In this document: positions 28,150-37,086 of the stretch, piece by piece
How positions within the stretch are numbered: position 1 is the stretch's first letter
How the letters are laid out: every line of letters begins with the position of its first letter
Source of the DNA: JAEUJZ01 sp964460115
GTDB lineage: Bacteria > Myxococcota_A > Polyangia > Palsa-1104 > JAEUJZ01
NCBI GenBank assembly: GCA_964460115.1
Contig: CAYWPR010000012.1
Location: forward strand, 1 to 64,000
Direction of reading: 5' to 3'
Length of the DNA stretch: 64,000 nt
Made by a program: the position numbers and the translations under genes
Notes under the pieces: model-generated
Told to the model about the DNA's origin: nothing
Seen by the model: the letters and a program-made list of their open reading frames with translations, nothing else
The model's database searches: none

Positions 28150-29904
28150 ATGAACAGGAGCGCTGGCCGATTCACCGTCCGCCCCTCAGATCCGCGGCGC
28201 GCGCGCCTTTTGGGCGAGCGGCTGGGCATACGCCATCTCACGGCCCAACTACTTATGAACCGCGGCATTTCAGACGAGCAGGAAGCACGGCGATACCTGG
28301 ATCCGCGGCTTTCCGATCTGCGTCCGCCCGAAGGGGCACAGCCCATGGCGGGATTCGGGGTCGCGGTCGAACGCCTAAAGCGCGCGGTCATCGATCGAGA
28401 AACCATCGGCATTTTCGGAGACTACGATGTAGACGGCGTGACCACCTGCGCCCTTTTGACCGATTTTCTCAATCGCGCGGGCGCCACGGTTTCGCCGCGC
28501 GTGGCGCGGCGCGGCGACGGCTATGGTTTTGGCCAAGGCGATGCGCATGATTTGGCGGCGGTCGGCTGCTCGCTCATCGTGACCGGAGACTGCGGAACAA
28601 GCGATCATGAGACTTTGCGGCTGTGCCGCAACCTGGGCGTCGAAGTCATTATCGTCGACCATCATCAAGTGCCGGAGGGTGTGTGCGAGGCCTTGGCGCT
28701 TTTGAATCCCCATCAGCCCGGCTGCACATTTCCTTTCAAAGGCTTGGCTTCGGTCGGCGTCGCTTTTTACTTGGCGGGGGCTCTGCGCACCCGCTTGCGC
28801 GCCGCCGGCTGGCCCCATTTGCCCGACTTGCGCGATTTTTTGGATCTGGTGGCGATCGGGACCATTGCCGATCTGGCGCCGCTATCGGATGAAAACCGCG
28901 TTCTTGTGCACTCTGGTCTGCGCGAGCTGCGCCGCTGCCAAAGGCCGGGCCTGCATGCTTTGTGCGAAATCGTCGGTTTGCCCGAAGGACCTAGTTGCGC
29001 ATCAGATGTCGCGTTTCGCATGGCGCCGCGCTTAAACGCCCCGGGGCGGCTTGGAGACGCCGCGGAAGCTTTGTCGCTGCTCATCGAAACGGATCAGAAA
29101 CGCGCTCGGGCCCATGCCGAAGCGTGCAATGAAATGAACACGCGACGTCAGGAAGTGCAAGAAGGCGTCCTGCGCGAAGCACGCGAACAAGTCGAGGATC
29201 TTTTGCGCGCCCATGCCCAAACCGGGCAGGGCACGACCGGACCCGAGGTGCTGGTCGTCGGGGCGCGCGGTTGGCATGCCGGCGTTGTGGGCATTGTCGC
29301 CGCCAAGCTGGTCGATACGTACAGCCGTCCGGCGGTGGTGATCGCGTTTGAAGAAGAAGTCGGACGCGGCTCGGCGCGCAGCGCGCATCAGTTTCATTTG
29401 TATAAGGGCTTGCAATCCGCTTCCTCGATGCTGCTGCGTTATGGCGGTCACGCGGCAGCCGCCGGGCTGTCCATTGCTCATAAGAATTTGGATGCGCTGC
29501 GCGAAGCGCTTTGTGTGGCGTATCGCCAGCAACTGGGCGGCCAGCTTCCGGCGCGCGATACCACCGTCGATGCGACCATTTCATTGGAAGAAGTGGACGA
29601 GCGTTTGGCGCAGGAAATCAGCCTGCTTGAACCTTTTGGCATCGGCAATCAGGAACCGCTGTTTTTGCTGCGCGATGCCGAAGTGGTGCGGCACAAGGTC
29701 GTGGGCAGCGGGCATTTGCAGGTCACTTTGCGCAGCGGAGCCATTTTGCGCGATGCCATTGGTTTTGGTTTGGGGCATCGCGTCAATGAAGTGCCGGTTG
29801 GCGCTCGGCTGCAAGTTGCCTTTGTGCCAGAGCTCGACAACTACCGCGGGCTGCGCAAAGTTCGGCTGCGCATGCGCGATTTGATGGCGCTTACTGATTC
29901 GTAG
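28150..29904 (+). CDS. recJ: Single-stranded-DNA-specific exonuclease RecJ
   Basis: 584 aa from ATG 28150; an open frame upstream of this overlaps the TonB-like gene and is not part of the protein. The length fits E. coli RecJ (577). It is a 5'-3' single-strand exonuclease in recombination and mismatch repair. DHH-phosphoesterase motifs: GIFGDYDVDGVTTCALL, LIVTGDCGTSDHETL, VIIVDHHQVPEG and AIGTIADLAPLSDENR. The DHHA1 domain carries RYGGHAAAAGLSI. The C-terminal OB-like domain begins near DTTVDATISLEEVDERL. Where many RecJ proteins have a Ser/Asn-type third motif, here it reads TGDCGTSDH, a normal variant. The end overlaps the convergent polymerase-like gene by 14 nt. Confidence 0.95.
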   Translation: MNRSAGRFTVRPSDPRRARLLGERLGIRHLTAQLLMNRGISDEQEARRYLDPRLSDLRPPEGAQPMAGFGVAVERLKRAVIDRETIGIFGDYDVDGVTTCALLTDFLNRAGATVSPRVARRGDGYGFGQGDAHDLAAVGCSLIVTGDCGTSDHETLRLCRNLGVEVIIVDHHQVPEGVCEALALLNPHQPGCTFPFKGLASVGVAFYLAGALRTRLRAAGWPHLPDLRDFLDLVAIGTIADLAPLSDENRVLVHSGLRELRRCQRPGLHALCEIVGLPEGPSCASDVAFRMAPRLNAPGRLGDAAEALSLLIETDQKRARAHAEACNEMNTRRQEVQEGVLREAREQVEDLLRAHAQTGQGTTGPEVLVVGARGWHAGVVGIVAAKLVDTYSRPAVVIAFEEEVGRGSARSAHQFHLYKGLQSASSMLLRYGGHAAAAGLSIAHKNLDALREALCVAYRQQLGGQLPARDTTVDATISLEEVDERLAQEISLLEPFGIGNQEPLFLLRDAEVVRHKVVGSGHLQVTLRSGAILRDAIGFGLGHRVNEVPVGARLQVAFVPELDNYRGLRKVRLRMRDLMALTDS

Positions 29905-32299
29905 CGCTGCGCAACTTGGCCGCTTGCACGCGGTGCAAAGTGGCTTGGTGCAAATTGCCGGCGGCGGCTTCCAGGTCGCCGTAGACCTCGTGGATGCGTG
30001 CGCGCAGGAAATTCGCAGCGGTGCATTTTAGGGCTCGATTCAATAGCTCTTTGGCTTCGGCGTGCGCGCCACGCTCTGCCGTCAGGCGGCCGAGCGCCAA
30101 AAGAATTTCCGGGCGTTCACCCTGGCCTAGGGCCTTTTGCGCCAACTGCTCGCCGACCAAGGCGGGCGCGGCTTTTGCCAAAAGCTCGACCAAATCAGCG
30201 AAAAGCAGCGCCGGCAAATCACTTCCTTGAAAAGTTTCAAGCAAAGCGCGCGCTGCCGCGTCGGCGGCTGCGCCATCGTGCCGGGCCAGCGCGGCGCGCC
30301 CCAGCCAAACGGCCGCTGCCTGAAGATGGGGCTGCTGGTGCAGCGCTTTTATGCTTAGGCTTTGCACAAGCGGCCACGCCCGGCCATTTTGCACGGCATT
30401 TGTGCCGAGCACGTTCAACAGCTCGATGGTCGTCAAAGGATCGGGCAGGGCCGCCAGCATTTCGTCCGAATCCTGCGAGTTTTCGACAAGGGTCTGCAAA
30501 AGGCGTTTGCGCATTTCGCCATCGGCATCGGCAAGGGTGGCACGCAAAAGCAAAAGCGCCTGCGGGCGCTTTTTTTGCGCAAATAGCAAAATCACCGCGG
30601 CATGTCGGCCAAGCACGTCATGCGGATTGGCCAAAAGCGCGCGATTTATAAAACGCACGGCCAAAGGATGGTGCGCGGCGCCAAGCCGCGTGGCCACAAG
30701 CGCCGACAAATAGGCGTCAAAAGGATGGCGCAGCACGGCAGCTTGTCCGGCGCTTTGCACCTGCGCCAGGCTGCTTGCCGGCTGCATACACAGGGCGCGC
30801 AGCCGCGCGCCATCTTCGTCGTGGCTGGGAAAATACAGCGCAACCAGGGCCGCCCCGCAAAGCGTCAAAAGTCCCAGGCCTATCGCCCAAAAGCGAGCCA
30901 ATGAAAAACGAAATGAAAGCCGCTGCACGAGGGCGCACAGCGCCACCGCCGAAATCGCAACGCCGCCGACCTGTAGATTGAAATCAAAAAGGTTCGACAG
31001 CGCCAGCGCCAAAAGCCCCACCAATGCCGCCGCCGCAAACGGCCGCTGGGGAAATTCCTGTTGGCTTTTCCAAGCCGCCAAAACCGCGCGTAAAAGCAAG
31101 CCGCAAAGAATCAGACCGGGCACTAGACCCCAATCCACAAAAGTCTGTAGCCATTCATTTTCCAAATAGACAAAACGCATGCGTCCGGACAGCGCCTGCA
31201 CGTGCTGAAATGCATTTTCAAACGCACCGCGGCCGACGCCAAACCAAAGGTGCCCGCGCAAAAGCGGCCAGGCCTGCTGCCAAGCGAAAAATTTGCCGCC
31301 GGGCGCATTCAGCGTCGTCCAGTTGACTTCGAGCAGGCGCTGGCGCAATGCCGAAAAAAGCGAGCCCCACAGCGCCAAACCTAGTCCCAGGCTCAAAAGT
31401 CCGCCGAGCAGGCTTGGCCAAAGTCGCTGCCGCCGCTGCCCGCTTTGCCAAAAGCCAAGCAGAAGCTGGGCGGCCCCAAAGACGGCAATACCGGCGCGCG
31501 ACAGCGTTCCAACGAGCACCAAATTGCAAAGCAGCCACAGCCCATAAAGCCCGGCCGCTTTGCCGCGCTGCGCCCAGTCGGCCAAGCGCTGCGGCATGGC
31601 CTGCAAATCGGCCAAAATGAAAAGCGCGCCAAGCCCAACAAGCGACGCCATGTGGTTGCTGTTGTATAGACCGGCGGGAAAAAGGGCTCGCGTGGCGCCG
31701 CCGCCGGGAATGGCGATGGGCGCCGGCAATGCCACCCCCAGCCCCGATAGAAATCCGAGCCCGGCGCATAGCGCTGCCGCAGCGTACACCATTTGACCCA
31801 GCAAGCGGGCGGACGCCGTGGTGCCGTTTGCCGCAAAGAGCTCTGTCAGCGCGAAAAGCAGGCAAGCGTAACCGCCGAGCCGCACTGCTTCGTGCAAAGT
31901 GGCTCCGACGTCAAGTGACAGCGCCAGGTAACGCCCCGGCGGTGCCAGCCCGGCGGTGATTTGGTGCAATGCCTCGGCACTGCCAGGGGCCAAAAAATCG
32001 CGCCAAGCGGGCGGCAATGGCAGGGTTTGAAGCAGCGTGAACGCCCAGGCCGCGCTAAGCCAGATGTGAAACCACGATAGCAGGGGCGGGGGCAGCGGGC
32101 TGCGGCGACGAATTAGCGTCAAAAGACATGCCAGGGCGCTGGCCGCGGCAAAAAGCAAAGTGTAGGGCCGATCGGCGGTGCCTCCGAAAAGAGGCGCCGT
32201 AACGAGAATCAAACAAATCAGCCAGCGACTCACTTGCTCGATTTTTTGCGCAGCGACTGCTGCGCTCGGCGTACCCATGCGCGGGCGGGAGTTTAGCAT
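29891..32299 (-). CDS. O-antigen ligase/polymerase-like membrane protein with TPR-like C-terminus
   Basis: 802 aa. The first half (about 20-475) has around twelve hydrophobic helices and a large periplasmic loop typical of O-antigen ligase/Wzy proteins (PF04932), with FPAGLYNSNHMASLVGLGAL and LRGHLWFGVGRGAFENAFQH, the latter matching the family's conserved loop. The second half (about 500-800) is helical and Ala/Leu-rich, with repeating pairs resembling tetratricopeptide repeats (LGRLTAERGAHAEAKELLNRAL). Such proteins polymerise or ligate undecaprenyl-linked glycans at the periplasmic face. It lies divergent to an outer-membrane barrel and OPX exporter pair, which supports a role in the same polysaccharide. 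The ATG at 32299 has GAGAAG upstream. Confidence 0.8.
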   Translation of the reverse strand: MLNSRPRMGTPSAAVAAQKIEQVSRWLICLILVTAPLFGGTADRPYTLLFAAASALACLLTLIRRRSPLPPPLLSWFHIWLSAAWAFTLLQTLPLPPAWRDFLAPGSAEALHQITAGLAPPGRYLALSLDVGATLHEAVRLGGYACLLFALTELFAANGTTASARLLGQMVYAAAALCAGLGFLSGLGVALPAPIAIPGGGATRALFPAGLYNSNHMASLVGLGALFILADLQAMPQRLADWAQRGKAAGLYGLWLLCNLVLVGTLSRAGIAVFGAAQLLLGFWQSGQRRQRLWPSLLGGLLSLGLGLALWGSLFSALRQRLLEVNWTTLNAPGGKFFAWQQAWPLLRGHLWFGVGRGAFENAFQHVQALSGRMRFVYLENEWLQTFVDWGLVPGLILCGLLLRAVLAAWKSQQEFPQRPFAAAALVGLLALALSNLFDFNLQVGGVAISAVALCALVQRLSFRFSLARFWAIGLGLLTLCGAALVALYFPSHDEDGARLRALCMQPASSLAQVQSAGQAAVLRHPFDAYLSALVATRLGAAHHPLAVRFINRALLANPHDVLGRHAAVILLFAQKKRPQALLLLRATLADADGEMRKRLLQTLVENSQDSDEMLAALPDPLTTIELLNVLGTNAVQNGRAWPLVQSLSIKALHQQPHLQAAAVWLGRAALARHDGAAADAAARALLETFQGSDLPALLFADLVELLAKAAPALVGEQLAQKALGQGERPEILLALGRLTAERGAHAEAKELLNRALKCTAANFLRARIHEVYGDLEAAAGNLHQATLHRVQAAKLRSATNQ

Positions 32300-32349
32300 T
32301 TGACCCGCTTCTCGTCGTAAAATAAGCTGGCTTGCAGTTAGGTGCGAGG

Positions 32350-32940
32350 ATGGGCTGTTACCGCATGGCCAAATCGCGACGGTTGCGCTGCGCTGCCCTT
32401 GGCGCTGGCGTCGGGCTCGTGCTGACGCTTTTGGAGATAGGGCTTGGCGGCTCAGCCTTTGCGCAAGGGACCAAAGAAAGCGATTTGAACTTTGCCGCCA
32501 CTTTGCGGGATATGCGCGCGGCCTTGCGTGAAATCAGCAGCCAGCGTCAGGCGGTCAAGCAGCGCGGCGACAAGCTCAAAGAGGCCTGTCTTTATGAGCG
32601 CCAACGGGCTGTCGCACAAGCGGTGGACAGCACGGAAGTGGCGCAGGTGGCCTGGGAAGCCGCGGTCAAACAGGGGGCAGCCGGTAAAGAGCGGGCCCAG
32701 CAGGAAAAAGCCCGCGCGGCCAAGGCCAGCGAACTTGTGCGGACGCTACGGACGGCTGCCGAGGCCTGCGTTGGCGAGGAGTTAAGCGGTGTTTCGCAGC
32801 CGACTCGAGTGACGGTCAGCGGTCCGGGAAAGCTGGATGATGCGCAGCCGGGACCGGCCGAGCTAGTGACCGCCAATACGGCGCGACTGGAGCTGCCAAG
32901 CCGTCCAAATCCAGCAAGTGCATTCCGTCCATCGATGTAA
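32350..32940 (+). CDS. Periplasmic coiled-coil protein of the polysaccharide module
   Basis: 196 aa from ATG 32350, favoured because AGGT lies 6 nt upstream; ATG 32365 is an alternative. A Sec signal (CAALGAGVGLVLTLLEIGLGGSAFAQ) is followed by a long charged helix (about 40-150) rich in Lys, Glu, Arg and Ala, which reads as a coiled coil. One Cys pair is possible (KEACLY and EACVGE). The C-terminal 40 residues are Pro-rich and low in complexity. I do not recognise a family. The gene is 6 bp upstream of the outer-membrane barrel and in the same direction, so it is probably an accessory periplasmic component of polysaccharide export. Confidence 0.6.
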   Translation: MGCYRMAKSRRLRCAALGAGVGLVLTLLEIGLGGSAFAQGTKESDLNFAATLRDMRAALREISSQRQAVKQRGDKLKEACLYERQRAVAQAVDSTEVAQVAWEAAVKQGAAGKERAQQEKARAAKASELVRTLRTAAEACVGEELSGVSQPTRVTVSGPGKLDDAQPGPAELVTANTARLELPSRPNPASAFRPSM

Positions 32941-32946
32941 GGACCC

Positions 32947-34383
32947 GTGCAGCGCTTGAGCATCCATATAGGCCGCACTCGCACAGCGCTTTTGGCCCTG
33001 TGTGCGGGAATTGCTGCTATGGGAATCGCGCCCTATGCCAAGGCCCAGTACAAAAGCTATGGGCCCTTTGAAGTCTACCCGAACCAGATCTATCGCGAGG
33101 GGCCGGGGTTTCGGCTGTGGCACGACGGTTTGGTGCTGCACCCGGGCATTCAAACCGAGCTCGGTTACGACAGCAACGTCCTTATGTCGAGCCTTTCGAG
33201 CAAAGCTGGAGTGTTGCGCTTGCTCGCGCACCTGGATCTTTCGACCCTGCCGCCGCAGCGTTTGGAGGGCGGGGCGCGGCCGCGCGTAGAATTTCGCATT
33301 GGGGCGGGAATCGAATATCGGCAGTTTTTTTCGACGGATGCGCGCGTTGGCTCGGCGCAGCAGATAAACGCGTCCAGCAATGGCGAAGTTTCGCTGTGGG
33401 CGGGGGAGCCTTTTGCGCTGCGCATCTACAACCAGTTTTTGCTGACCAGCGACGCGCGCAATTTGGAGGTCGCCAATTGGCAGACGTTTGCGCCGCGCAT
33501 CTACGACCGACTGGGGGTTTTGGCGAGCTATCGGCCGCGAAGTGGTCCGCTGGAGATTGGTCTGGGCGAATCCTTTCGCATCGATCACTACGTTCAGCGC
33601 GATCTCGAGAAAAGCCGCGCTCTGTCAAACGACATCAATCTGTACGGCCAACTGCGCGTGCTGCCGGAAACGCTGGTTCGGCTGGAGCTGCGCTCGTCGT
33701 ATGTCGCGTTTTATGGCCAAACGGCGCCGATTCCTCCGTCGGCGCCGCTGCGCATCATTGCCGGGGCGCAGACCATGCTTTTGCCGTGGCTCGGCGCCTC
33801 GGCCTATCTTGGCTACGGCAACAGCTTGCACTATGGATTGCCTGAAAAGGAAATGTCGCCGACGCTGATTGGCGATTTGGGGGCCGTGCGCTATAGCAAC
33901 TTTGTCGGAGGGCTTGAAGCTCGGCTGCGTCTGCTTTCGCGAATGCGCCTATTGGCTGGCTGGGCGCGGGATTTTTTTGATTCGATCTATGCAACTTATT
34001 TTCGCGACGACCGGCTGTATGTGCACTACGAGCATGGGCTGTGGCGCAGCTTGACGGTGCGCGGCCTGTTTGACGTGTATATACGCGAGTATGGTCCGCT
34101 GGTGAAAGCGAGCACCTTTGGCTATGATGCCTACTTGCGCAATGCGACGCATCGCAGCGATGTGCTCTTGTCGTTTGGGGCTGAGGCGGCTTTTCGTCCA
34201 TTCTCTTTTCTTGAGGTGGGGGCCAGCTATTCGGTTCTGGATGATGAGACGGACTTTGGCTTTGCCTATGATGCGTTACTTTCTCGCGATGATCGCACCG
34301 GAGTCACTCAGTACGTACGCATTCCGGTGGAAGCTGCCTTTGTAAAGCATGTCTTACTGTTCAAAGTGGATTTGGCTTATTAG
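32947..34383 (+). CDS. Outer-membrane beta-barrel (Wzp-like polysaccharide porin)
   Basis: 478 aa with a Sec signal ending AKAQ near residue 33. The remainder alternates polar and hydrophobic residues in strands, with aromatic girdles (LHPGIQTELGYDSNVLMSS, FRIGAGIEYRQFF, GLGESFRIDHYV), and ends in an aromatic residue (VDLAY), as expected for BAM substrates. Length and early ELGYDSNV motif match barrels found beside exopolysaccharide exporters, such as the Wzp porins of Myxococcus or BBP2-type proteins. It overlaps the OPX gene by 35 nt and probably supplies the outer-membrane pore that the short OPX protein lacks. Confidence 0.72.
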   Translation: MQRLSIHIGRTRTALLALCAGIAAMGIAPYAKAQYKSYGPFEVYPNQIYREGPGFRLWHDGLVLHPGIQTELGYDSNVLMSSLSSKAGVLRLLAHLDLSTLPPQRLEGGARPRVEFRIGAGIEYRQFFSTDARVGSAQQINASSNGEVSLWAGEPFALRIYNQFLLTSDARNLEVANWQTFAPRIYDRLGVLASYRPRSGPLEIGLGESFRIDHYVQRDLEKSRALSNDINLYGQLRVLPETLVRLELRSSYVAFYGQTAPIPPSAPLRIIAGAQTMLLPWLGASAYLGYGNSLHYGLPEKEMSPTLIGDLGAVRYSNFVGGLEARLRLLSRMRLLAGWARDFFDSIYATYFRDDRLYVHYEHGLWRSLTVRGLFDVYIREYGPLVKASTFGYDAYLRNATHRSDVLLSFGAEAAFRPFSFLEVGASYSVLDDETDFGFAYDALLSRDDRTGVTQYVRIPVEAAFVKHVLLFKVDLAY

Positions 34384-34948
34384 TGCGCTGTGCTGGCTGC
34401 TTGGGGCTGGCTGTGCGCATTTGACGGCACCGATGGTGCGTCCGGCCGAAAGGCCGCCGGTGGTGGACATGAGCCTGGGCCCGGCCGATGTCTTTGAAGT
34501 TCGCGTGTACGGCGAGCCAGAGCTCACCAGCACCTATCGAGTGTCTGCGGAAGGCAGCATTGATTTTCCGCTGATAGGGCAGGTGCTGGTCAAAGGCCTG
34601 ACTCCGGCCCAAATTGCCGAGGAAATACGCGGTCGTCTGACGAGCTATGTCAAACAGCCGCAGGTCAACATCTTCGTCAAAGAGGTCAACAGCAAAAAAG
34701 TAACCGTCTACGGCCAGGTGCACCATCCGGGCACGGTGAACTTCGCGGAATCGATGACCATTACCCAAGCCATCAGCATGGCCGGAGGGCTTTCACCGAT
34801 GGCGGCGCGCGACCGCGTGCGCGTCACCCGCGTGCGCGAGGGGCAAGCGCAGACCTTTCAAATCAACCTCAAGGAAGTGTCTGAAGGAACGTCGATTTAT
34901 TACTTACAGCCCGGCGATGAGGTATTCGTTCCCGAACGAGTATTTTAG
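34349..34948 (+). CDS. Short OPX-type polysaccharide export lipoprotein (Wza family)
   Basis: 199 aa. Lipoprotein signal with lipobox LGAGC, then the poly_export domain (about 40-120: DMSLGPADVFEVRVYGEPELT, YRVSAEGSIDFPLIGQVLVKGLT, EEIRGRLTSYVKQPQVNIFV) and one SLBB domain (about 120-195: KKVTVYGQVHHPGTVNFAES, AISMAGGLSPMAARDRVRVTR, LQPGDEVFVPERVF). E. coli Wza is 379 aa and ends in an amphipathic outer-membrane helix; this protein stops right after the SLBB and has no such helix. OPX proteins of this short class work with a separate porin, and the preceding gene encodes one. The gene overlaps the porin gene by 35 nt. Confidence 0.9.
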   Translation: MSYCSKWIWLISALCWLLGAGCAHLTAPMVRPAERPPVVDMSLGPADVFEVRVYGEPELTSTYRVSAEGSIDFPLIGQVLVKGLTPAQIAEEIRGRLTSYVKQPQVNIFVKEVNSKKVTVYGQVHHPGTVNFAESMTITQAISMAGGLSPMAARDRVRVTRVREGQAQTFQINLKEVSEGTSIYYLQPGDEVFVPERVF

Positions 34949-34999
34949 GCGTCGGGTGGTTTCGCGATTCATGTGCGGTCTGAGGCTCGATAACAGCCT

Positions 35000-36487
35000 C
35001 TAAAAGATGAACAAGGCGGTGATGCCGCCGGCAAGGGCGGCCAGTAGCAAGCCAATTCCTACCAAGAGGGCGACGGGCAAATCGGCAATTCGATCGAGAA
35101 GCGCGGACGGCTTAGCCGCTTGAGAAGGTGCCGCACCCTGACCGCTGGGCGAGGACTGGCCGGCGCGTAAGATCGGCGCGCTGCGCGCCGCACTTGGAGC
35201 ATTCGGCTGGGGCTCCATCGCTGCGGAGGACGCTCGGCCGCTGCCAAAATGCGCGGGTTTTTTGCCCGCCGAAAGTTCCTGCACGGCCAACTTGGGGTCT
35301 AAAACCGGCATCGCCATGGACACCGGCAGGTTGGCAAAGGGCGGGTTCTTTTGAACGGCCGCAGCACCTACGGCCGCCGGCACTGGCGGGCTTTCGAATT
35401 CGCTAGACGGCTCGGCATCGGCTTCTTCGAGTTCTTCCTCGGCAGGGGGCGCGCCGTAGCTGGCTGCCAGTTGACTAGACTCGGTATCCTGCTCTTGCGC
35501 GGGCGCGGTATATCCGGCAGTTTGCAGTCGGCGAATCAGCGCTTCTTGTTCCTGAATTTGATCGGCGAAGTGCTGTTCCAAAAAGCGCGCCAGGTCGATA
35601 GATTTGCCGCGAATGCTGCTGCGGCGCATTGCTTGCTCTAGCGCCTCTTGCATGGCTTCGGCAGTGGCAAAGCGGTCGTTTTTATTGCGGGCCAGCGCCT
35701 TCAAGATAACCGCGGCCACCGGCTGAGAAACCGATGTAGATACGGTGCTGGGATTGGGAACTTCACCTTTGAGGATCGCCTCGCAGGTCTCGATGGCAGA
35801 GCTGCGTTTGTACAGCCGCCTGGATGTACAAAGCTCAAACAAGATGATGCCGAGTGCAAAAATATCGGCGCGGCGATCGATGCTTTCGCCCGTACACTGC
35901 TCTGGGCTCATATAGGCAAACTTGCCTTTGACGGTGCCGGCGCGCGTTCGCGTGGCGCGACCTTCGGCCTTGGCGATGCCGAAATCCAGAACTTTGACGA
36001 AGCCTTCGTAAGTCAGAAGCAGGTTCTGCGGTGATACGTCGCGGTGAATGATGCCCATTTCGCTGCCGTCGGGGCGTTTGGTCTCATGGGCGTGATGCAA
36101 ACCCGCACAGGCTTGCGCGACGATGCCACAAGCGACGCCCTGAGGCACTTCACCCAGCCGCTGCGCCGCCATACGACCAATTTGCGCCACCGATAGGCCG
36201 GTCACGTACTCCATCGCCATAAAGTACTGACCGTCGGCTTCGCCCAGGTCGAGCACCTGCACGACGTTAGAATGCGAGAGGCGTGCATTGATGCGCGCCT
36301 CGTCCAAAAACATCTCGACGAATTCTTTGTCAGAAGCAAGCTGCTGAAGCAGGCGCTTGACCACTACCAATTTCGAGAATCCATCGGTCCCTTCCATGCG
36401 GGCCAGATAGATCTCAGCCATTCCACCTGTGGCCAAATGGGCCAGGAGTTCGTATTTGCCGACCTTGGTGTAGCGCGCCTGCTCCAG
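35000..36487 (-). CDS. Hanks-type Ser/Thr protein kinase, membrane-anchored, probable CTG start
   Basis: 495 aa if translation begins at CTG 36487. That start has GGAGGT exactly 7 nt upstream, inside the last codons of frr, and adds KVGKYELLAHLATGGMAEI, restoring the first kinase strand. The only other start, TTG 36436, would truncate it. Kinase domain (about 10-275): ATGGMAEIYLA, Lys in KLVVVKRLL (about 44), Glu in LDEARINARLSH, catalytic GIIHRDVSPQNLLLTYEG, metal-binding VLDFGIAKAEG and FAYMSPEQCTGE. It is followed by a helical segment, a Pro/Ala/Ser-rich linker and a C-terminal hydrophobic helix (LPVALLVGIGLLLAALAGG) that anchors it. It phosphorylates Ser/Thr; substrates may include FHA-recognised proteins. 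It begins 3 nt after the frr stop codon, in the same frame. Confidence 0.85.
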   Translation of the reverse strand: MEQARYTKVGKYELLAHLATGGMAEIYLARMEGTDGFSKLVVVKRLLQQLASDKEFVEMFLDEARINARLSHSNVVQVLDLGEADGQYFMAMEYVTGLSVAQIGRMAAQRLGEVPQGVACGIVAQACAGLHHAHETKRPDGSEMGIIHRDVSPQNLLLTYEGFVKVLDFGIAKAEGRATRTRAGTVKGKFAYMSPEQCTGESIDRRADIFALGIILFELCTSRRLYKRSSAIETCEAILKGEVPNPSTVSTSVSQPVAAVILKALARNKNDRFATAEAMQEALEQAMRRSSIRGKSIDLARFLEQHFADQIQEQEALIRRLQTAGYTAPAQEQDTESSQLAASYGAPPAEEELEEADAEPSSEFESPPVPAAVGAAAVQKNPPFANLPVSMAMPVLDPKLAVQELSAGKKPAHFGSGRASSAAMEPQPNAPSAARSAPILRAGQSSPSGQGAAPSQAAKPSALLDRIADLPVALLVGIGLLLAALAGGITALFIF

Positions 36488-36490
36488 AGG

Positions 36491-37048
36491 CTAAACCTCC
36501 ATGATTTCAGCCTGCTTTTTCTTCAGTGTTTCGTCGATCTTTTTGACCGCCAAATCGATGGATACCTGAACTTTTTTCAGGTTGGCATCGACGTCATCCT
36601 CGGGAATTTTGCCGGCCTTGCCGCCTTCCTCAAGGGATTCTTTGGCATCGCGACGGCAACCGCGAACGGCGACCCGCGCATCTTCGGCCAAGCGGTTTAC
36701 GACTTTGGTCAATTCCTTGCGCCGCTCCTGCGTCAGGGCGGGAATGGGCAGGCGGACCATTTCCGAGTCCGAAGTCGGATTGATGCCCAGGCCTGCTTCG
36801 CGAATGGCTTTTTCGATGTCAGGAATCAGCCGCTTTTCCCAAGGCTTGACGACGATGAGGCGCGGATCCGCGGCGCTTATCGCCGCCACCTGATTCAGTG
36901 GTGTCGGTGTTCCGTAGTAATCTACGCGCACACCGTCGAGCATGGTGGTGTTGGCGCGTCCGGTGCGGACTTTGGACAAGTCGCGGTGAAAGGCCTCGAT
37001 GGCTTTGTCGATGTTGTTGTCCAGGCTTTTAAGGACATCGGTAACCAT
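36491..37048 (-). CDS. frr: Ribosome recycling factor
   Basis: 185 aa, the usual family length. It releases ribosomes from mRNA with EF-G after termination. Diagnostic stretches are FHRDLSKVRTGRANTTMLDGV, VDYYGTPTPLNQVA, PRLIVVKPWEKRLIPDIEKAI, GINPTSDSEMVRLPIPALT and ERRKELTK. One oddity is RVAVRGCRRDAKESL, where most RRFs read VAVRNIRRDA; the Cys is uncommon but conservative. ATG 37048 has a GAGAGGA Shine-Dalgarno about 10 nt upstream. It is fourth in the classical rpsB-tsf-pyrH-frr order. The stop is TAG, and the downstream kinase continues in the same frame just beyond it. Confidence 0.97.
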   Translation of the reverse strand: MVTDVLKSLDNNIDKAIEAFHRDLSKVRTGRANTTMLDGVRVDYYGTPTPLNQVAAISAADPRLIVVKPWEKRLIPDIEKAIREAGLGINPTSDSEMVRLPIPALTQERRKELTKVVNRLAEDARVAVRGCRRDAKESLEEGGKAGKIPEDDVDANLKKVQVSIDLAVKKIDETLKKKQAEIMEV

Positions 37049-37086
37049 CTTTTCAAATCCTCTCTTGCTGGGAAATTTCCGTCAAT

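Noticed and set aside
36491..36493. In-frame TAG as a sequencing error making an RRF-kinase fusion
   Set aside because: RRF ends at the normal family length and the CTG has an ideal ribosome-binding site, so two separate proteins are more likely; kept only as an alternative.
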